From Amorphophallus konjac (lineage: Eukaryota > Streptophyta > Magnoliopsida > Alismatales > Araceae): a stretch of 64,000 nucleotides of DNA. The stretch covers positions 12,486,856-12,550,855 of the forward strand of contig CM040117.1 in assembly GCA_022559845.1 (NCBI GenBank). Reading direction: 5' to 3'. This document shows, piece by piece, positions 22,571 through 32,550 of this stretch (within the stretch, counting starts at the first letter, position 1; the number at the start of each line of letters is the position of its first letter). Position numbers and translations under genes: made by a program. The notes under the pieces were generated by a model. The model did not search any database. It was given only the letters and a program-made list of their open reading frames with translations, and was not told the DNA's origin.

Positions 22571-24666
22571 TGATGGGAATCGACGCCGAGCATGTACATT
22601 TTATTTTGCATTTATGTCCTTTTAGTTTATGTTTATATCATTGGGAAAGTATGTACGCAAATGTAAGGCTTTATAAGCCAATGAGTCATTCCCTTGGATT
22701 GCGTGGGTTTTTGTGCAGTTGTGTAGTAGGTCCAGCTAGGGGGCCCTCAGCCCTTTCCCATTGGTCCATGTCACCTTGTGGGGCTGGTCAACTATCCTAG
22801 GTGGACATCTAGAAGGTTGGACTAGTCATATGGACACATGGGAGACAAAGGGTGAAGAATGCCAACATTCTACACCCACCCCACCTACCTCTCCCTTGGT
22901 CAATAGGCCGCCCCCCTCCCCTTGATTATTTTTATTAATTTTTGTGTGTTAGTCACATTTGATCTAGACCCTTCATTCCCCATCCCTAGATCCAATGGTC
23001 TACATTAGATTTGATACCTAGCATATAAAATGGTGTGTTTTCATGTGGAAATTAATGAAAATTCAGAAAATTGTTTGGAAAGCTTGAAGCTTGCGCCCCC
23101 TTCCTCTCTCCTGGAGTTCTCCCCTCAGCCCCTCTGCAATTCTAGAGTGTATCTACCTTCTATCTCCCCCTCTCAACCTCTGATCTTCATCGGTGCCGCC
23201 GCCGCCGCCGTTCGTGCCGCCATCGAGCCGCCATCGAGCCACCGTCGGAGTTCTATCCTCAGCCAATAGTAGCCACTTCCACGAATTCTTGCTGTCAGCC
23301 ACGAGCTCAGATCGACTTGGGATTTTGAGGGGATGTTCGAGAGGTGTTCCCCACGTCCTACAAAAATTGGTGGGTCATAAATCATCCATTTGCTAATTTC
23401 CCATTTTCGTTCAAGTCCCAAATTCAATTCTGCCAGTTTCAGATCTGAATTTTAGGTTTTCCTGAGTTTCGCATCTTAGACCCATCTTTTGATTTTTACT
23501 AGGGATTCAAATTTTACTGGGAGTTCTGTCTACACACCCCTCCTACCATGAATTTTCCTGAAGTTTTATCATCCTTCCATCTATTTTTTAAAATTTGTTC
23601 CCATAGCTAGCTACAGTGCTGTCCACCTATTTACAGATCCGACCTCTGTCCAGTGCAAAAATCATATCCATTCGTAGCCACCTCCAATCAGTCCACAAAA
23701 AATATTTCCATCTTTCTTGTTCAAAATCCTATAACTTTTATGAAGAGCTCAGGAGCTGAATCAGAAGTATACTAGGCGGTCAACGGCAGTTCTCAGACAC
23801 GTTCCCTGCAGATCTGAGAGCTCAGGCACTATACAACAGGAAATTGTAAATTCCTTCAAGCCCAGATCCGTGCAGATTCAGGTCCGATATCCAGGCCTAG
23901 ATTGAAGTATTTGAAGTTAGCTTTCCAACGACGCTGGTTTCGTGTCGATCCGACATCAGGGCTGATCGCAGGGTCCGTTCTCGCAGGAGCGCGCGCCAAA
24001 AAATAGAACCAACAGATCTGTGGCCGGTTATTCCGACCGGTGCCGAACGAAGCCGCCCGGCCTCCGGCCGCCGTTCCAGCATACCGCCAGCCCAGGGAAT
24101 GCTTCCCCAAGTATCCCCACCACAGTGGTGCCACCGGGTCCCGCACGGCCCCTCCGGACAGCACGTGGGCCCCACAGTCACAAGTTCGGGTGCTGCCGAA
24201 GAGACACGAGAAGCTACCCGTCAACCCGAATTCGGTCCTCCCGGACTCCATTGTGTTACCCTTTACCTCCCTGCGTGGAGTGGGCAGTGCTTCATTACTG
24301 TAACAAGTGTGTAATTTTATCCCGGGAGTACGGGTTTCGGCCGGGTCCGTCGTCCCCACGCCGAGCGCGTGGAGGTATCGTTTTCGCTCCCTTCTCGGCA
24401 TTTTGCTTACTTCATATATATTTGTTTATGCCGCTGCTAGAGAGCATGTGTAGGGATAATTAGCTCGCTTTATATTTATATCACCGCTGCTGCGAGAGAG
24501 AGTGTTACCGTCCCGTGACCCGATCCGGGCACAAAATAGAATTGACCACCCTAGCTCTTGCCGGTTTCTCAACCGTGCACGTCCGACGCTTCCCTCGTTA
24601 AGGGACAATCACGAGCTCACCTAGAGTCCGAGGATTGTTGTCGTGTCCGTGTCTTGTCCCGCATCA
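22571..24666 (+). repeat. TR-GAG 3' LTR
   Basis: This 2096-bp copy of 18046-20142 has scattered substitutions and a shorter CCG run. The matching frames inside it (23856-24401 minus, 24020-24463 plus) are LTR shadows. Confidence 0.9.
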
Positions 24667-25886
24667 GGATGATATCTCGAGGCATCCAGAACCATATCTC
24701 GAACTGGACAGAACTGTCGAGACACACAAGGCTTCATGTCAACCACTGGGTGACCCCGGGTTGACCGGAACCAGACAATGACAAGTAAGAAGACTACTGG
24801 CTACCTTATAGCGTAGTCTTAGCCCTCATAGGATGTCAGAAGACACCCATGGGAAAGTGAGCAGACCACAAGGATAACCCAAGATGAACGAAAAACTGAA
24901 ACGATGGATGACGACACTGGTAGTCCTAGATCGAGTCATTAGGGAAACCGTGGCAGTCAGGGAGTAGACCGCACACAGTCCACCTGAAATCGACAAATCC
25001 AGAGAACCACCGACAGACAAAAACCACCCTAAGCACATACCTAAGACAAACGGACTTGAGAGGATGGGCGGACACAAGAAGGCCGCACAAGCCCCTGAAA
25101 CCAGCGAGGATAAACGGTCCTGGCCTTGCCGTTCATAAGATGAACGGGCCCTGGTTCGACCGTCCATCCGTGACGGCGAGCAAACCACGGGGTTGGCCCA
25201 ATCTTGGCCTTCCCTCACCCCATTCGTGCCAAAACCAAGGGGATACAGCCATGGACACGCATACAATCACAAGGACTCCAACCAGAGTCAAAACGGTGCA
25301 CGGATCGCAAGAAACGGGCGATTCAAACGAAATCACCCAAATAGGGTCACCGGACTTCCTAGGCTCCCCACGGTCAAACGGGACCGTCAAACGAGATGAA
25401 ATTAGCGACTATGGAACGCCGACATTCTAGGGAGTCCATTGACAGTAACTGATCCTGAAACCGTCAACATTTTTCGACGAAGCCTATGAAACTCACGAAA
25501 CCCCAACGAGCTCGATCTCGCTCGTTCAAGCATCAAATGATGTGCATGGATAGGGAAAACGTAGAGGACGAGTGGGTGATACATCTCCTTACCTCCACCG
25601 AAGAAACCGCGCGCCGAAGCGACTAAACCACGTCGAAAACTGCTAGGAACACGAACGGCACCTTTCTTGGAATCCACTGAGGTATCACGCCCGCCACGCT
25701 CAAACCGCCGCCCCATCCCGCGTTCCGATCACTCCATCGCATCCTCGCCTCGGCCAGCTCCGCAACGGTGTGCACCCCCCGCCGAGAGACCATGAAACGA
25801 GAGAGAACGAAGAGAGATGGTGAACGGTTGAAAATGAGGCATCCGAAAGACCTAATAAAGATGCAATAGAGATCCAGGGCATTACA

Positions 25887-26459
25887 TCCTCTCCTCCTTT
25901 AAGAAATTTCATCCTTAAATTTTAAGGACTAACAAAGGAAAAGCAGGGAAGAACAACCCGACAACATAACTACAAAATGACACGAATCACGAGAAACAAC
26001 GGTAAGACGATAGCACCGGACCACGAGACATCTGATCGAGTCACAAGCTAACTCTACTAGGGAAGAGAGTATAGCAAAGCGATCTGACATGAGTTGGTCC
26101 ACAAAGTGCTAATGATAAACAGGCAAAATCATATAGAAACAACACATACAAAAATAACAACAACGGTAGCACTCACAAGATTCCAGCTCCGTACAGGACA
26201 CAGAACCACGGAACACTACAAGTTGGGTCACATCAAGGCAAAATAGCAGCTGGGTCACATCAAGGCACAATAGCAGCTGATCACACGACGATAGGGGACG
26301 AGTCATGAATCGAGCAGCTCACCGAGAAAAGACCCACGACAGCAATAAACGAGAATCACGAAACCTAACGCCAGCTGAAGACTGTACTGGACTTAAGGAC
26401 TCTAGATACTGTATATCTGGATTCCCATGTACTTTACACAGCAACGCCCTGATATCAAC
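25887..26459 (-). other. LARD internal region 2 (non-coding)
   Basis: This 573-bp region is homologous to 3684-4233, with the same polypurine tract next to LTR 2 and a slightly altered primer binding site (plus GCCCTGATATCA) next to LTR 3. It has a small internal duplication of a GGGTCACATCAAGGC-containing segment near 26225-26275. Confidence 0.8.
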
Positions 26460-29302
26460 TGTGACGACCTGATTCCCGGATACCAGATATACCCGATAGG
26501 ACTATCGAATACACCTGATACCACTTGGAACCCGTGAAGCCTCCAAAGAGAGGTAAAGCTCCGAAGGGATGAAAGGATTGTCGTGTAGTACATTGAAGCC
26601 ACGGAGATATAACAGTAAGTAATTAAATTTCATTAGATCAATTTACTAAAGTAGCAGAAATAAAATTACTTTTTAATTAACATTTTAAGATTTGCAATTA
26701 TACTAGAGTCTAGTCCAAAGGAAAGACAAGCAGTCTAACAGTACAGTCAACAAAAGGAAAGACGTACTAAGAAAGTCGGGGGAAGCCCGACTAAGGTACC
26801 AGCTGGCAGCTACGAATACGTCACACCAGGAACTGCGGAAGCAGAACGAACACTACCACCTGAAAAGTAGGGGTGAGCCTCGTGTCACTGGCTCAGCAGG
26901 GGTCACGTGGATCCCCACTGAAAAACATGCAGTAACACGGAACGGCAAAATAACAGGAGAAACAGAAGGTGTAGTAAAGCGGGAAAACTACGCTACAAAG
27001 CTGTAAAGCTATGCTAGAAAGCTGTAAAAGAAAAGACGGGGAGCAGGAGTAGGAAACAAGCTAGAGAGGAGGGGGAAGGAAACCGTACCAGACAAACGGC
27101 TACCGAACTAACCTCGGCACCCCAAACTACTCCAAGCAGCAACAGGAAGGCTACTCTGAGTTGACGAAGTCAGGAATTGCACATCTGTCGACGCTGGAAA
27201 AGACCTGTAAGATAACAAAGAAACCTAGGAAAACCTAGACAGACACAGACATAGACAACACGACTAGAATTTCGTGCACACTACCCCACACATGACTAGA
27301 ACGTCATGCATACGACATGACACTGACCTCGAGTACGGCCACGAGAGGGCCAACCCGGAAGGTCACGACGCACAAGAAACGCAGAGAGTCACGTGCCACG
27401 TGACTGGCGTGCCCCACACTAGAAGAACGGCTAGATGTGTCCACTGATGTCTTATACTGCGCCACAAGTGTCTCGCCTACGGTACCGCTAAAGTCTCGAC
27501 AGAGTCGCAGACATGCGCTGAACAACACATGAACTACAGTAACGAGTGACTAGTCAGGGTTACGCCCGTCGACGTAAGTCCAAAGCCCCTGACCACGTGT
27601 GCACACACTGGCCAACTGCCTAAGCCAGGCCTCTAGCTAGTGTTCCCACACCGAAGGACGCTACGGTTGGACAAGGAGCCCACGGAACTAGCTTAAGAAC
27701 CGTAAACCGGGAAAGTGCCCTGCTACAAGAGCGTCACAGAGAAATGTGACGTAAGGCTACAACTAGTAAGGCTCACAAGACACGGAGACTCAAAACACGA
27801 GTGCTTAGTACAGGTAGGCAAGAACGCCCTACGACACGTACTTCGGAGGACCAATGGCAGCATAGCAACTGCCGACCGACTCAGGACAAGACAACTAGAC
27901 CTACTCACGTAACGATCCTTGAGTCTCACGACTCGCAGGCAAGATCGTCACAAATAGCGGAACAAGCCGCCAGTCGGTCTAATCCTAAGCCAGAGAAAAT
28001 GACACGATCGGAGGAAACGACACGCGGAGGCCTGAGGGAACACCGGGGACCCTCAACAGACCTGGACACGTAGATCGAGGTAGGATGATATCTCGAGGCA
28101 TCCAGAACCATGTCTCGAATTGGACAGAGCCGTCGAGACACACAAGGCTTCATGTCAACCACTGGGTGACCCCGGGTTGACCAGAACCAGACAATGACAA
28201 GTAAGAAGACTCCCGTCTCCCTTATAGCGTAGTCTTAGCCCTCATTGGATGTCAGAAGACACCCACAGGAAAGCGAGCAGGCCACAAGGATAAGCCAAGA
28301 CGAACGAAAAACCGGAATGATGGACGACGACACTGGCAGTCCTAGATTGAGTCGTTAGGGAAACCGTGGCAGTCAGGGAGTAGACCGCACACAGTCCACC
28401 TGAAACCGATAAATCCAGAGAACCACCGATAGACAGAAACCACCCTAAGCACATACCTAAGACAAACGGACTCGAGAGGATGGGCGGTCACAAGAAGGCC
28501 GCACAAGCCCTTGAAACTAGCGAGGATAAACGGTCCTGGCTTGGCCGTTCATAGGATGAACGGGCCCTGGTTCGACCGTCCAACCGTAACGGCGAGCAAA
28601 CCAAGGGGTTGGCCCAATCTTGGCCTTCCCACGGCCCATTCGTGCCGAAACGAAGGGGATACATCCATGGACACGCATACAATCACAAGGACTCCAACCG
28701 CAGTTAAAACGGTGCACGGATCGCAAGAAACAGGCGATTCTAACGAAATCACCCAAATAGGGTCACCGGACTTCCCGGGCTCCCCACAGTCAGATGGGAC
28801 CGCCAAACGAGACGAAATTAGCGACTATGGAATGCTGACGTTCCAGGGAGTCCATTGACAGTAACTGATATAGAAATCGTCAACATTTTTCGGCGAAGCC
28901 TACGAAACCCACGAAACCGCAACGAGCCCGATCTCGCTCGTTCGAGCATCAAACGACGTGCAGGGATAGGAAAAACGTAGAGGATGAGTGGGTGATCCAT
29001 CTCCCTACCTCCACCGAAGAAACCGCGCGCTGAAGCGACTAAACCACGCCGAAAACCGTCGGGAACACGAACGACGCCTTTCTTGGGATCCACCGAGGGA
29101 TCGCGCCCGCCACGCTTAAACCGTCGCCCCATCCCACGTCCCGATCACTCTATCGCGTCCTCGCCTCGGCCAGCTCCGCAACGATGTGCACCCCGCACCG
29201 AGAGACCCTGAAACGAGAGAGAACGAAGAGAGATGGTGAACGGTTGAAAATGAGACATCCGAAAGACCTAATAAAGATCTAATTGAGATCCAGGACATTA
29301 CA
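26460..29302 (-). repeat. LARD LTR copy 3 (5' LTR by orientation)
   Basis: This 2843-bp LTR starts TGTGACGACCTGATTCC and ends CAGGACATTACA on the plus strand. It matches copies 1 and 2 throughout. Confidence 0.88.
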
Positions 29303-29307
29303 GCGCA
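29303..29307. repeat. Right target-site duplication of LARD complex
   Basis: GCGCA is identical to 856-860. Confidence 0.85.
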
Positions 29308-30148
29308 CTGCCGTCATTGATCAATTAAACAACAGATCAATTGTGCCACTTCACATAATTAATTAATTAATTAACCTAGCTCGTCGTCTTTGTATGCAAA
29401 TGATAGTATAATTGATCCATGCATGCATATGGTTCAACACAATTTCGATGTGGGAAATGATCGGTTCAAAAGAGAAAACCGTTTGGACGTACATGTCATA
29501 ATATAGCAGCAGAGCGGCATTTTCACTAGTAATCCACCTTTGACGTGGTACACATATTTCAAGTTTCAGTACTGTTTACTATATTTTCAACGGTGGCTCT
29601 TCTGTGTTAATTAATTAGATAGGCATATATATATATATATATCACGTAATATTGCAACTCGAGTATATATAAATCCACCTTTGATGCGGCATTTTAATTT
29701 CCTCATTAATAATGTCCATCGATCTTCAATTTTCTCCTTTCTTCTTCCCTCAATTTTTCTTTCTGTCTTACATTGTGACTTCCAACAGCATATATATAAT
29801 GGCTTACCTTGTTTTTACTATACACATATATGATTGCACTAAGTGCCATACAGAGTTCTGCTTTCCTCGGATCACTACGGTAAGGAAGAAAATTGATTCC
29901 ATTCCCAAAACATCTTGATTTGCAAGATCAAAGAGGCGCTAGCTGATATATATATATGAGATCTCTAACGCCTATTACACATTGACTGCCTCCATATATG
30001 CATACAGTTCATTCGTCCTTCGGCAACAAAACCACGATCGTGACAAACAAAACTTTAGCTGAACTCAGGGACGTCGTCTCGGGGCCGAACTAAATTAATT
30101 ATGCTACAATACGTTCTGGAGGGGGTACGGATATGCTCCTATGTATAT
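29308..30148. other. Host DNA downstream of the glutaredoxin gene
   Basis: This is AT-rich DNA with short TA runs (about 29628-29642 and 29948-29956). On the minus strand it would hold the 3' UTR of the glutaredoxin gene. No poly(A) signal could be assigned with confidence. A 68-residue open frame at 29712-29918 has no recognisable motif. Confidence 0.5.
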
Positions 30149-30514
30149 TTAGTCGTCCTTGTAGCCAGCTTTCGTTGGCAGCAACCAGATGGCCCCCGCG
30201 TCCCTGAGGATGAGCAGCAGGTCGCCGCTGAGATGGAGAGCCATCACCTTGTCCATGGAACCCACCGGCTTGCCTCCTATGAACACGGCCGGCACCGGGG
30301 GGTTGCGCCCGACGAGCCTAACCAGCGCCCGCTGCATTTCTCTTCCATGGGGCACCTCGTCGAGCTCATGGACTGCATAGGTGACACCGAGATTGGAGAA
30401 GAACGTCTTCATGGAGTGGCACATGCAGCAGGAGCTCATGCTGAAGATCACCACTGCCTTCTGAGAGGCCAGCCACATCACACGGTCCATATCAAAACGG
30501 TAGTACTGCCTCAA
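30149..30514 (-). CDS. CC-type (ROXY-class) glutaredoxin
   Basis: This is an intronless 121-residue protein of the plant-specific class III glutaredoxins, which bind TGA transcription factors and act in flower development, stress and nitrogen responses. The active site CCMC is at residues 29-32 within FSMSSCCMCHS. The cis-proline is in PPVPAVFIGG (Pro75, Gly80-Gly81) and the glutathione-binding SMDKVMALHL follows. AIWL at 108-111 corresponds to the ALWL motif that in other members ends the protein and recruits TOPLESS. Here ten extra residues (LPTKAGYKDD) follow it. The start at 30514 gives an eight-residue extension before MDRVMWLAS, and the ATG at 30490 is the alternative. A TATA box lies about 150 bp upstream. 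It is the only intact host gene recognised and is flanked by transposons on both sides. Confidence 0.93.
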   Translation of the reverse strand: MRQYYRFDMDRVMWLASQKAVVIFSMSSCCMCHSMKTFFSNLGVTYAVHELDEVPHGREMQRALVRLVGRNPPVPAVFIGGKPVGSMDKVMALHLSGDLLLILRDAGAIWLLPTKAGYKDD

Positions 30515-30661
30515 GTAGTGGAGTAGGATGTCTCACGGAATGAGGATGTTTTAGAGGACTATATATGTGACGTCGTAAGAGAAGCTATCGAGAGTTTGAA
30601 CAGGAGAAGGAAGACTTCGGCTTGTGGCCTGGGGGGCTTAATTGGATCTCTCTCGGTCTCC

Positions 30662-30669
30662 TATTTATA
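30662..30669 (-). promoter_or_regulatory. TATA box of the glutaredoxin gene
   Basis: The minus strand reads CTATAAATAG across 30670-30661, a canonical plant TATA box 148 bp before the first ATG. A start site about 30 bases downstream would give a 5' UTR of roughly 110-120 nt. Confidence 0.7.
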
Positions 30670-30697
30670 GAACATTTAATTACGACGGAACTTGATG

Positions 30698-30701
<4 letters not shown>

Positions 30702-30751
<50 letters not shown>
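30702..30751. repeat. (GA)n microsatellite upstream of the glutaredoxin TATA box
   Basis: A pure GA run of 50 bases (CT on the gene strand) begins about 32 bp upstream of the TATA box. GA/CT repeats near plant core promoters can bind BBR/BPC factors, so a regulatory role is possible but unproven. Confidence 0.9.
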
Positions 30752-30754
<3 letters not shown>

Positions 30755-31159
30755 CTTGACAGCTTCCTGGATGGATGACCCCCGGGCCCCTCTGATCCTT
30801 CGAGAGTTCTCAGATCGGATGGGAATAAGATCTTCACCATCTCTGTACGTTCAAGTATTCACATGGATAAAACTGGCGCCCTCGTCAGCCTCCTGGGTTT
30901 GACCAGGAAAATAGAATAGTTTCCTTTGTCGTTCACGAGTGTTTGATCTTCTTCGGGGAGTCGTCGTCGGGAAGCGGCCAGGGAATATTTTGCAGCAACT
31001 GATCTAGTGGGTACCAACGCAATCTGCATGGAGATGCTGTCCATCTCTCTTCTTCTTTCCTTGGCGCCCTTAATGGATCGATAGGTTCCTGCTATCTCAA
31101 AATGATGTTTCTCATGCGGGCATGCATGAAATAATTTAGCTTTTGGACAATGACTAGAA
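30752..31159. other. Upstream host DNA, no gene recognised
   Basis: This is the distal promoter region of the glutaredoxin gene up to the copia target duplication. A 61-residue minus frame (30859-31044) is open but matches no family I know. Confidence 0.5.
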
Positions 31160-31164
31160 ATGGG

Positions 31165-31586
31165 TGTTAAAATAATTTGATTGTACTGGACTTCTCTAAA
31201 AATATGAAGAAACTCTTACATATCGTGGAAGAAATATGGTGGTATAGAAAACTCTAGAATGGAAGTAAAAAGAGAGAAGTCTAGAAACACTTATGGAGAG
31301 AGAAGATCAGAGAAAAATTACTAGAATGATGGTGCATAAGAAATATATAGAAAAAAATTTAGATCTCTTATGGAGACTATAAATATAACTACTTAAACAC
31401 CCTTGGGGGACATCTAAGAAATGAAGAAGTGAGTCAAAAAAGTATTAACCCATTCCACCAACCCTTCAAGACTTTTCCTCTTCCACCTCTCATTTACATT
31501 GTAAAAGATCTTTTTTATACTTATAATATTTCTTCAATAAAATTTTTAATTTCTTCACTTTTATACCCATTTCGCTTCTACTGCTA
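31165..31586 (+). repeat. Copia 5' LTR
   Basis: It starts TGTTAAAATAATTTGA and ends near CTGCTA. The end is degenerate (TA for CA). It is paired with 34721-35153. Confidence 0.82.
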
Positions 31587-31628
31587 ATTTGGTATTAAAG
31601 TCATCCTCTATTCCCTCAAGCTCCAATC

Positions 31629-32550
31629 ATGGCAGCACTTAGCACTATTCTTTTCAACTATTCTCAAAATCTTATCCTCATTTTTTATGAAAAAAATTAT
31701 GATTTTTGGAGTCTCCAAATGAAGACTCTTTTCATCTCTCAAAATCTCTAGGAGCTCATTGAAGACGGATACGAGATAATGGAGGATACGATAACTCTTG
31801 CATCGTGGATGTCGGCAAAGTAAAAAGAGTATAAAGAAAGTAAGAAGAACGATGTGAATGCATTATTATTCATACAACAAGAGGTAAGCAAATCTATCTT
31901 TCTCCGCATTATGGTGTCCGCAACTTCGAAAGATGCTTATGATCTTCTAAAACAAGAATTCTAAGGGTCGTCGAAGGTAATCTCCATTAAGTTGGAATCA
32001 TTATGGAGAGAGTTTGATAATGTTATGATGAAAGATAATGAAACTGTTCAAGTATTTTTTACTCGAGTTGCCGGCATCATAAATCAAATTAGAAGCCATG
32101 AGGATAAAATTAAAGGAAAGAAAGTAGTAGAGAAAATATTGAGAAGTTTTCCGATCAACTTCGATCATATTGTTGTTGCCATTGAAGAATTTAAGGATTT
32201 ATCAAAGTTTTTTATACATAAACTAATGAGTTCTCTAGAGGCGTATGAGTAAAGAGTGAATAGATTTTCTCATCAGAATATGAAGTAAGCATTTCAATCA
32301 AAGGTATCATTATCTGACAAAAGAGGGGAGTTAAAGAAGGAGAATGTGGAAGGTTATTCTTCACAACATCAACAGTTCGGGAAAGGTAATTCGTTGCAGA
32401 AGAAGTTCATGAAATAAGGTCAGGACAGAAGAAGAAGGTATGAGAAAAATTATCCAAAAGGTACATCAACCTCCCAATGTCGAATTTGCAAAATGTTTGG
32501 ACATTTTATAGAAGATTATAAATTTAAATGCACCAAATGTAAATGTTAAT
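31629..32550 (+). pseudogene. gag: Copia gag pseudogene
   Basis: A UBN2-type copia gag begins at the ATG at 31629 (MAALSTILFNY). The frame is broken by several stops between 31745 and 32405. Recognisable parts are DAYDLLKQEF near 31930, the stretch at 31992-32252 (LWREFDNVMMKDNETVQVFF, VAGIINQIRSH), and a degenerate zinc knuckle CRICKMFGHFIEDYK near 32479-32523, in which the last cysteine has become tyrosine. Confidence 0.82.

Larger units (their letters stand above)
18046..24666 (+). mobile_element. TR-GAG (gag-only) non-autonomous LTR retrotransposon
   Basis: This 6621-bp element has LTRs of 2097 bp (18046-20142) and 2096 bp (22571-24666), a primer binding site for initiator tRNA-Met and a purine tract before the 3' LTR. 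A clean 5-bp duplication GGATG flanks it at 18041-18045 and 24667-24671. The 2.4-kb interior encodes only a gag-type protein. I see no protease, reverse transcriptase, RNase H or integrase motif. This is the layout described as TR-GAG elements in plants, which must borrow pol from an autonomous relative. Its leader shares a block with the Tekay element at 54676, so Tekay is a candidate helper. It is inserted in LARD LTR copy 2. Confidence 0.88.
4234..25886 (-). repeat. LARD LTR copy 2, split by two nested retrotransposons
   Basis: The LTR pieces are 4234-4966, 17146-18045 and 24672-25886, together 2848 bp, matching the lengths of the other two copies. The Athila element interrupts it at GTCGA and the TR-GAG element at GGATG. 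Comparison with the uninterrupted copies (for example around 1579-1600, 27181-27200 and 28078-28100) shows exactly where each insertion fell. Confidence 0.88.
861..29302 (-). mobile_element. Tri-LTR LARD-type retrotransposon complex
   Basis: This is a non-coding LTR retrotransposon read on the minus strand with the order LTR, internal, LTR, internal, LTR. The LTRs are 861-3683, 4234-25886 (2848 bp after removing two nested elements and their duplications) and 26460-29302. The internal regions are 3684-4233 and 25887-26459. Each internal region has an initiator-Met primer binding site next to one LTR and a polypurine tract next to the other, in the same orientation. One 5-bp duplication (GCGCA) flanks the whole. 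LTR termini are TGTAAT...TCACA on the minus strand. No gag or pol remains. Open frames such as those near 2623-3063, 24826-25266 and 28242-28682 recur only because the LTR is repeated. Large LTRs around a tiny non-coding body define a LARD. The tandem form is probably from unequal recombination or template switching. Confidence 0.88.

Noticed and set aside
30101..30526. 141-residue plus frame opposite the glutaredoxin gene
   Set aside because: It is antisense to a well-supported glutaredoxin CDS and has no domain.
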